A stretch of 64,000 nt of DNA from Chromatiales bacterium (lineage in GTDB: Bacteria; Pseudomonadota; Gammaproteobacteria; Thiohalomonadales; Thiohalomonadaceae), in contig QKFD01000130.1 of the NCBI GenBank assembly GCA_003251535.1, positions 1-64,000 on the forward strand. The letters are read 5' to 3'. Position 1 is the stretch's first letter, and the number at the start of each line of letters is the position of its first letter. Under the pieces are notes generated by a model that saw nothing but the letters and a program-made list of their open reading frames with translations, had not been told where the DNA came from and did not search any database. This document shows, one piece after another, positions 58,547 to 64,000 of this stretch. Made by a program: the position numbers and the translations under genes.

Positions 58547-59464
58547 ATGAGAAAGCAACCTCGACACCTACCCAAGGACAAACAGCTCGAACTCAAGCAC
58601 CTGGTCGCAGTAGTGCGCGATTACCATCGGGTCGAGATGATCATCCTGTTCGGTTCCCACGCCCGGGGGGATTGGGTAGAGGATCGTTACCAAGAGGACT
58701 ACATCACCTACGAGTACCGATCGGACTTCGACATCCTCATCGTCGTCAAAGATAAAGGTGTCGAACGGGCGCTGGAGTATGACCCGCAGCTCACAAAGGC
58801 GCTCGACCCCGGCGAGCACCGCACCCGCATCAACTACATCGTCCACACCATCCGCTACGTCAATCAAATGCTCTCAGAGCGGCGCTACTTCTTCATGGAT
58901 ATCTTGAAGGAGGGGTATCTACTCTATGACTCCGGTCGTTACACGCTGACCCGCCCGCCCCGCACCCTGCCGCCGACGATGATGCTGCGCCACGCCAAGG
59001 AGTATTTCACCGAGTGGTTGGACTCGGCTGAAGGGTTCTTCGAGAGCGCCCAGTTCAACCTCTCCCGCCAGCGCATCAAGATCGCCATCTTTGAGCTGCA
59101 CCAATCGGCGGAGCGCTTCATCACTTGTCTACTCCTGGTCCACACCGGTTACCGCCCCAAAGAGCATGACCTAGAGAAGCTGCTGCGCCAGGCGGCCAAT
59201 TTCGATCCCCGCTTCAGCCAGCTCTTCTCCATGGAAGAGGAGCACGAGAGGCACCTGTTTGATCTACTGCGCCGCGCCTACGTAGATGCGCGCTACAGCA
59301 AGAGATACCGCATCACCCCCCAGGAGTTCGATCTCATCGCCAGCCGGGTCCAGCACCTACGAGACCTCACCGTCGAGGTGTGCGGCAAGCGCATCCAGCG
59401 ACTCAAAGAGAAGGTGCGCATCAAGGCGAGACAAAGCGGACGTCTGCCAGCATCAGGGCACTAA
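58547..59464 (+). CDS. Nucleotidyltransferase-HEPN fusion protein, copy 1
   Basis: A 305-residue protein with an N-terminal MNT-type nucleotidyltransferase domain (about 20-130; GSHARGDWVED, then RSDFDILIVV with the DxD metal site) and a C-terminal HEPN domain (about 155-290; ESAQFNLSRQRIKIAIFELH, ending YVDARYSKRYRIT). Separate HEPN and MNT genes form toxin-antitoxin pairs in which the MNT partner AMPylates the HEPN RNase; here both are in one chain. The ATG at 58547 follows GGGAGA. The R-x5-H-like site near the end, seen in copy 2, is R-x5-R here. The preceding frame remains open back to 58331 but that part looks non-coding. Confidence 0.85.
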   Translation: MRKQPRHLPKDKQLELKHLVAVVRDYHRVEMIILFGSHARGDWVEDRYQEDYITYEYRSDFDILIVVKDKGVERALEYDPQLTKALDPGEHRTRINYIVHTIRYVNQMLSERRYFFMDILKEGYLLYDSGRYTLTRPPRTLPPTMMLRHAKEYFTEWLDSAEGFFESAQFNLSRQRIKIAIFELHQSAERFITCLLLVHTGYRPKEHDLEKLLRQAANFDPRFSQLFSMEEEHERHLFDLLRRAYVDARYSKRYRITPQEFDLIASRVQHLRDLTVEVCGKRIQRLKEKVRIKARQSGRLPASGH

Positions 59465-59963
59465 TCCCCCCAGTGCGGCAACCCGTAGCCCCCCTCCAGC
59501 CCGTTAGAGGTCACCCCAATCCCCCTATACCGCCGTAGCGCCTCCGGTGGGTAGGCTTGGCACCGCTGTCGCGGCAGCCGCGCCCAGCCGAAGCCACCCA
59601 ATAGCCCCCCAGCGCCACAGACAAAATGTGCAATAAACTGAGCATATAAAAGTTGATAACGATATCTCTATTCTGGAATAACAAAATAGAACTCCTCTTT
59701 CGCGCTTCCCCTGTAATTTACCGGGGGAGCGCCGACTGGGGTCGCAAGGTTTTTTTCTGATCCCTTTTTCCAGGCCGCATATTCCGCTAACATCTTCTCT
59801 CTCAGGCGGCCGAGGCGCCCGGTGGGGTTGATCCGGGTGAGGGCGTAATAGAACACCCCAGGTTTTTTACCTGTGTGGAAACAGGCCTGCCGCACCTGAT
59901 GGCTAGTGCAGAGATTTGCTTACGTCCCTCTCTGCACACGGAATGACTATCAGGAGACATGAA
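59465..59963. other. Spacer between the two NTase-HEPN copies
   Basis: A 499 bp stretch that includes an unusually AT-rich patch (about 59630-59760) in an otherwise GC-rich window, a hairpin-like segment with GGGGGAGCGC near 59724-59733, and leader repeat copy 2. On the minus strand, 59461-59655 is an open frame without a start codon (ending YGLPHWGD); it is probably a fragment or chance. Confidence 0.5.
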
Positions 59964-59966
59964 ATG
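59755..59966 (+). repeat. Leader repeat copy 2, upstream of the second NTase-HEPN unit
   Basis: Partner of 58128-58333 with roughly four out of five bases identical. It ends at the start codon of the small reading frame at 59964, with CAGGAG upstream as its ribosome-binding site. It probably contains the promoter or a regulatory site of the unit. Confidence 0.85.
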
Positions 59967-60185
59967 GAAACACATTACACTGCCATGGAGCGTGTCCGGC
60001 TGGTGGCCGGTCACGTGCGCCTGCTCGCAGATCTCATGCTGCCGGGGGGCGACCTCGCCGATGTGGATCGGGCCGCCTTTGCCCAGGTGCTGTCTGAGTT
60101 GGCGCACCAGCTAGAGGTTGCGGCCTATGGCCAAGCGAGCAACTGCCCGTGCACCATCTGCTCGTTCAAGGGGGGCCAGGTATGA
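59964..60185 (+). CDS. Small protein translationally coupled to NTase-HEPN copy 2
   Basis: A 73-residue reading frame (METHYTAMERVRLVAGHVRL), helical, ending in a Cys-containing tail (ASNCPCTICSFKGG). The CAGGAG site lies upstream at the end of the leader repeat, and the stop overlaps the start of the next gene (ATGA), typical of coupled genes. No family recognised. In copy 1 the corresponding stretch after the same leader no longer encodes it. Confidence 0.6.
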   Translation: METHYTAMERVRLVAGHVRLLADLMLPGGDLADVDRAAFAQVLSELAHQLEVAAYGQASNCPCTICSFKGGQV

Positions 60186-61132
60186 TCTACGAGGCCAATG
60201 GACCCTCTTCGTGGTACAAAATGAAAAAACGTCCCAAGCATCTCCCCCCAGACAAACAGCTTGAACTGAAACATATCGTGGCGGTGGTGTGTGAGCGCTA
60301 CCCGGTGGAGATGGTCATCTTGTTTGGTTCTCACGCCCGAGGGGATTGGGTAGAAGATCGCTATCAAGAAGATCACATCACCTACGAGTACCGCTCCGAT
60401 TTCGATATCCTCCTCGTGGTCAAAGACAAACACGGCGAGCGGGAGCTGGAATACGATCCGCAGCTCAAAGAGGCGCTCGATCCCGGTGAACACCGGACCC
60501 GGGTCAACTACATCGTCCACACCATCCAACACATCAATCAGATGCTGTCGGAGCGGCGCTACTTCTTCATGGATATCTTGAAGGAGGGCTACCTACTACA
60601 CGACTCCGGCCACTACAAACTGGCTCGCCCCCCCAAGGAGCTGCCACCGGAGACGATGCTGCGCCACGCCGAGGAGTATTTTGAAGAGTGGATGGATTCG
60701 GCCGAAGGATTCTTTGAGAGCGCCCAATTCAATCTCTCGCGTCATCGCGCCAAGATAGCCGCCTTTGAGCTACACCAGTCGGCGGAGCGCTTTGTCACCT
60801 GCCTCCTGCTGGTGCACACCGGCTATCGCCCCAAAGAGCACGATATCGAAAAGCTACTGCGCCAGGCCGCCGGTTTCGATCCCCGCTATGGCGAGCTGTT
60901 TCCCACGACGGAGGACTATGAGAAACATCTCTTCGATCTCCTGCGGCGGGCCTATGTGGATGCCCGTTACAGCAAGAAATATCACATCACTCATGAAGAG
61001 TTTGATGCCATTGCGACGCGGATCCGACGCCTACAGGACCTCACTGCCGAGGTGTGCGGTAGCCGTATTGAGCTGTTAGCCGAGAAGGCGCAGGAACACA
61101 CCGAGAAGAAAATAGAGCCGGATAGAGAGTGA
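60182..61132 (+). CDS. Nucleotidyltransferase-HEPN fusion protein, copy 2
   Basis: A 316-residue paralogue of 58547-59464. The MNT domain has GSHARGDWVEDRYQED and RSDFDILLVV, with the same long insertion between the two motifs. The HEPN domain has FESAQFNLSRHRAKIAAFELH and ends YVDARYSKKYHIT, where Arg and His are spaced as in the R-x(4-6)-H motif of HEPN RNases. Start ATG 60182 overlaps the small gene upstream and has a G-rich ribosome-binding region; an ATG at 60221 aligns with the copy 1 start but lacks one. A self-contained toxin-antitoxin-like or defence-associated enzyme is the likely type, unproven. Confidence 0.87.
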   Translation: MIYEANGPSSWYKMKKRPKHLPPDKQLELKHIVAVVCERYPVEMVILFGSHARGDWVEDRYQEDHITYEYRSDFDILLVVKDKHGERELEYDPQLKEALDPGEHRTRVNYIVHTIQHINQMLSERRYFFMDILKEGYLLHDSGHYKLARPPKELPPETMLRHAEEYFEEWMDSAEGFFESAQFNLSRHRAKIAAFELHQSAERFVTCLLLVHTGYRPKEHDIEKLLRQAAGFDPRYGELFPTTEDYEKHLFDLLRRAYVDARYSKKYHITHEEFDAIATRIRRLQDLTAEVCGSRIELLAEKAQEHTEKKIEPDRE

Positions 61133-61168
61133 CACCGCGCCTCCGCCGTGCCACAAGGCGCTAAGGTC

Positions 61169-61209
61169 ACCCCCCTTACGACCGGCCCAATGCCAACCGT
61201 AAGGGGGGT
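61169..61209. terminator. Hairpin after NTase-HEPN copy 2
   Basis: A perfect 12 bp stem (ACCCCCCTTACG / CGTAAGGGGGGT) with a 17-base loop, about 36 bp past the stop codon. No T tract; it could close the island. Confidence 0.55.
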
Positions 61210-61299
61210 CACTATCCGCTGGGGAGATGCGGTCACCCCCAGACGACCTCGCAGTGCTCAATCACCGCCCCCCCTTCCCACCCACCAGAGGCATCACGC

Positions 61300-62226
61300 C
61301 TATAGTCGGCGGAGCTGTGCAATATCCCGGCGTGGCGGCACCCCAAACAGGCGACTATATTCACGGCTGAACTGTGAGGGGCTCTCATAACCCACCTGAA
61401 AGGCGGCCGTCGCGGCATCGATATGCTCTGCCAACATCAGCCGCCGCGCCTCGTTGAGGCGCAACCACTTCTGATATTGCAACGGGGTCATCGCCGTGAG
61501 GAGACGGAAGTGGTGGTGAAAGTTGGAGCTGCTCATCTGTACCTGCGCCGCCAGTTCGTTGATCCGCAGCGGGCGCGCAAAATTCACTTTCAGCCACTCA
61601 ATGGCGCGGGCAATGCGATGGCTCTGACTGCCCACCGAGGCGATCTGCCACAGGCGGGCCCCCTGGTTGCTCATCAACAGACGGTAGTGGATCTCGCGCA
61701 CAATCAAAGGCGCCAACACCGGGATGGCAGCGGGCTCCTCCAGCAGGTCCAGTAGGCGTTTGAAGGCCTCCAGTAGCGGTGGCGAGGTCTCACCTAGCAC
61801 CATGCCACGCTCAGAGGGGTGCTCCCGGGCCGGCGGCAGGCCACTCTGCGCCACCACCTCCGCCATCACCCGCAGGTCGAGCCGTAACGACAACCCTAGG
61901 TAGGGTCTCTGGCGGCTGGCCTCGACCACCTGCATCATCGCCGGCAGATCGAGCGAGGTGATGAGGAAGCGGTGGATGTCATAGGCGTAGACCACCTCGC
62001 CGAGCAGGGCGTGTTTGGCCCCCTGCACCACCAGGGCCACACTCGGCTCCACCAGGCAGCGGGTGGGCGTGGTAGCTGCCTCCTGGCGGTAGAGGGTCAA
62101 GTCGGGGATGGGGGTGACAGAGCGCACGACCCCCTTTGTGGAGCGGGCCACCACTTGGGCCAGGGAGGAGCGCAGTACCTCGATCCGATCGGCCTGCGGG
62201 TGGCGTGCCAAGGGTTGCGGCTTCAC
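61300..62226 (-). CDS. AraC family transcriptional regulator
   Basis: A protein of about 308 residues. The N-terminal part (about 30-195, VTPIPDLTLYRQEAATTPT) is the AraC-type ligand-binding domain of PF06719; the C-terminal part (about 210-305) has two helix-turn-helix units, the second marked by GYESPSQFSREYSRLFGVPPRRD. The GTG at 62226 (KPQPLARHP) is chosen for typical length and an AGGAG eleven bases upstream; the frame runs further up without good starts. It is divergent from the molybdenum hydroxylase genes, which it probably regulates. Confidence 0.9.
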   Translation of the reverse strand: MKPQPLARHPQADRIEVLRSSLAQVVARSTKGVVRSVTPIPDLTLYRQEAATTPTRCLVEPSVALVVQGAKHALLGEVVYAYDIHRFLITSLDLPAMMQVVEASRQRPYLGLSLRLDLRVMAEVVAQSGLPPAREHPSERGMVLGETSPPLLEAFKRLLDLLEEPAAIPVLAPLIVREIHYRLLMSNQGARLWQIASVGSQSHRIARAIEWLKVNFARPLRINELAAQVQMSSSNFHHHFRLLTAMTPLQYQKWLRLNEARRLMLAEHIDAATAAFQVGYESPSQFSREYSRLFGVPPRRDIAQLRRL

Positions 62227-62397
62227 GAAAGGGAAAACTCCTGACGAGCGTCTCGGCGATGGTAATCCGCCCACCGCCAGCACGCCATCCACACCCAGCG
62301 GCAGCCGCAGGATCAGGCAAGAAATCTGGAGGATTTGGCTAGGGAGATTCCCGCCTCCAGCCGGAGAATGCAAGGCGTCCGCCCTTAGGAGGGATCC

Positions 62398-62856
62398 ATG
62401 ATCACACTCACTATCAACGGCCAGACCACCCAAGTCGATGCCGATCCCGATACCCCGCTGCTGTGGGTACTGCGCGATACCCTACATCTCACCGGCACCA
62501 AATATAGCTGCGGCATGGCGCTCTGCGGCGCCTGCACCGTACAGCTGGATGGGCAGCCGGTGCGCTCCTGCGTTACCCCGCTATCTGCCGCTGCCGGCAA
62601 GCGAGTGGTCACCATCGAAGGGGTGGGCAGCGAGGCCGTTGGCCGTGCCGTGCAGGAGGCCTGGCGCCAGCTGGACGTGGTGCAGTGCGGCTACTGCCAG
62701 TCGGGTCAGATTATGAGTGCAGTGGCGCTACTCACCGCCAACCGCCAACCCAGCGATGCCGATATCGACACCGCGCTGGGGGGCAATATCTGCCGCTGCG
62801 CCACCTATCTCCGCATCCGTGCCGCCATCCACTTGGCGGCCAAGAGTTTGGTGTAA
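62398..62856 (+). CDS. Molybdenum hydroxylase [2Fe-2S] small subunit (isoquinoline 1-oxidoreductase alpha type)
   Basis: A 152-residue electron-transfer subunit with two [2Fe-2S] clusters. The plant-type ferredoxin cluster uses Cys38, Cys43, Cys46 and Cys58 ([16 protein letters not shown]...RSC); the second, helical cluster uses QCGYCQSGQ and NICRCATY. It carries electrons from the molybdenum centre of the large subunit encoded 13 bp downstream. The substrate could be an aldehyde or N-heterocycle. ATG 62398 follows GGAGG. Confidence 0.95.
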   Translation: MITLTINGQTTQVDADPDTPLLWVLRDTLHLTGTKYSCGMALCGACTVQLDGQPVRSCVTPLSAAAGKRVVTIEGVGSEAVGRAVQEAWRQLDVVQCGYCQSGQIMSAVALLTANRQPSDADIDTALGGNICRCATYLRIRAAIHLAAKSLV

Positions 62857-62869
62857 GGAGGAGCACAGG

Positions 62870-64000
62870 ATGACCACACCCCCTATTGAAAACGCCAGCC
62901 GACGCCGCTTCCTGCAAGGTGTCGCGGGCCTGACCCTGGCGCTCTACCTGCCCCGCCCAGCCAGCGCCGCGCCCCAAGCGGAGACGACCGCCCCGTTTGC
63001 GCCCAACGCCTTCCTGCGCATCGGCGTGGATAACAGCGTCACCGTCATCTCCAAACACCTAGAGATGGGCCAGGGGACCTACACCGGCCTCGCCACCATC
63101 GTGGCCGAAGAGCTGGATGCCGCCTGGTCACAGGTGCGGGTGGAGGGCGCACCCGCCGATGCAAAGCGCTACGCCAATCTCCAGTGGGGCGGCGCCCAAG
63201 GGACCGGCGGCAGCACCGCCATCCTCAACTCCTGGGAGCAGATGCGCCACGCCGGAGCCACGGCCCGCGCCATGTTGGTGGCGGCAGCAGCGCAGCGCTG
63301 GCAGGTACCAGCGGAGGAGATCACCGTCAGCGCCGGGGTGGTGAGCCACCACCCCTCCCAGCGCCAGGCCAGCCTGGGCGAACTCGCCACTGCGGCCGCT
63401 ACGCAGCCACTGCCAACGGCGGTCAAGCTGAAGGAGCCGCACCAGTTCCAGCTGGTGGGCAAGGTGGCGCCACGCAAAGATACCGCCGAGAAGAGCAACG
63501 GCAAGGCCCGTTTTACCCAGGATGTGCAGCTCCCCGGGATGCTGGTCGCGGTGGTAGCCCACCCACCCCGCTTCGGCGCGCAGGTCAAAGAGTTCGATGC
63601 CAGCCGGGCCAAGGCCGTTAAGGGGGTGGTCGAGGTGGTGCAGATCCCCACTGGGGTGGCCGTGCTGGCCCATGACACCTGGAGCGCCAAAAAGGGCCGT
63701 GATGCGCTCACCGTCACCTGGGATGAGGAGCGCGCCTTCAAACTCGGCAGTGATGAGATCACTGCCCGCTACCATGAACTGGCGCAGTCACCCGGTGCGA
63801 TCGCCCACGCCCAAGGTGATCCCGATAGGGCATTCGCCCAGCCGGCGCGGCGGCTACAGGCCAGCTACGACTTCCCCTACCTGGCCCACGCCGCCATGGA
63901 GCCGCTCAACTGCGTCGTCCAGCTCCAGCCAACCAGCTGCGAGATCTGGAACGGCGAGCAGATGCAGAGCGTGGATCAGATGAAGATCGCCGCCCAATTG
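62870..64000 (+). CDS. Molybdenum hydroxylase large subunit (isoquinoline 1-oxidoreductase beta type), 3' end outside window
   Basis: The first 377 residues of a molybdopterin-binding large subunit. The N terminus is a twin-arginine signal (SRRRFLQGVAGLTLAL, ending near PASAAP), so the enzyme is exported. Then come FLRIGVDNSVTVISKHLEMGQ, the GTYTGLATIVAEELDA segment, QGTGGSTAI and the LVGKVAPRKDTAEKSNGKA hinge, as in IorB-type proteins. ATG 62870 has GGAGGAG upstream. The frame remains open at the right edge. Confidence 0.93.
   Translation, partial: MTTPPIENASRRRFLQGVAGLTLALYLPRPASAAPQAETTAPFAPNAFLRIGVDNSVTVISKHLEMGQGTYTGLATIVAEELDAAWSQVRVEGAPADAKRYANLQWGGAQGTGGSTAILNSWEQMRHAGATARAMLVAAAAQRWQVPAEEITVSAGVVSHHPSQRQASLGELATAAATQPLPTAVKLKEPHQFQLVGKVAPRKDTAEKSNGKARFTQDVQLPGMLVAVVAHPPRFGAQVKEFDASRAKAVKGVVEVVQIPTGVAVLAHDTWSAKKGRDALTVTWDEERAFKLGSDEITARYHELAQSPGAIAHAQGDPDRAFAQPARRLQASYDFPYLAHAAMEPLNCVVQLQPTSCEIWNGEQMQSVDQMKIAAQL

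Noticed and set aside
59461-59655. Minus-strand open stretch ending YGLPHWGD
   Set aside because: It looks protein-like (GAGGLLGGFGWARLPRQR) but has an in-frame stop just upstream and no usable start codon; at most a gene fragment, with no family recognised.

Overview
The window looks like part of the chromosome of a GC-rich gammaproteobacterium, probably a sulfur oxidiser. It carries soxB (thiosulfate oxidation), a YcgL-family gene, a ptsP-rppH pair, mrp next to metG, tex, and a GlgE-type alpha-glucan operon. The organism is inferred from gene content only; no rRNA, tRNA or other taxonomic marker was found.

Positions 1-26147 (minus strand) are the accessory core: a hybrid NRPS/PKS biosynthetic cluster in what could be one transcription unit. 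In transcription order it starts with a LolCDE/MacB-like ABC exporter (two FtsX permeases and an ATPase) and a LolA-like periplasmic carrier. Next come four genes resembling an FkbK-FkbH-FkbJ-FkbI hydroxymalonyl-ACP extender-unit pathway, without the O-methyltransferase that would give methoxymalonyl-ACP. A 3453-residue megasynthase follows (fatty acyl-AMP ligase, ACP, KS, AT, ACP, aminotransferase, C, A, PCP, C-terminal half of a C domain), then a stand-alone acyltransferase and two AT-less PKS genes. The last PKS runs off the left edge. The logic is that of the iturin/mycosubtilin/microginin families: a fatty acid is activated, extended once, transaminated at the beta carbon and joined to an amino acid (specificity code points to glycine), then passed to PKS modules loaded in trans.

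Positions 26148-29840 are a small patchwork: two tandem TraB/GumN-like genes from a recent duplication, a GspG-like protein with an ordinary signal peptide instead of a prepilin leader, and a LysR C-terminal remnant.

Positions 29847-57823 are mostly housekeeping: mrp, metG, ptsP, rppH, a HAD phosphatase, a FecCD/BtuCD-type ABC pair, a TMEM43-family protein, DUF6164, the treS-glgE-glgB glucan genes, a nitroreductase, tex, DUF5362, a YbaK-HDOD fusion, ycgL, and soxB. Among them is a Rieske-like protein that has lost all four iron-sulfur ligands but kept its disulfide cysteines.

Positions 57824-61209 are a second accessory island: two tandem copies of a nucleotidyltransferase-HEPN fusion gene, each preceded by a duplicated leader of about 210 bp. 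The right end has an AraC-type regulator divergent from a molybdenum hydroxylase of the isoquinoline 1-oxidoreductase type, cut by the window edge.
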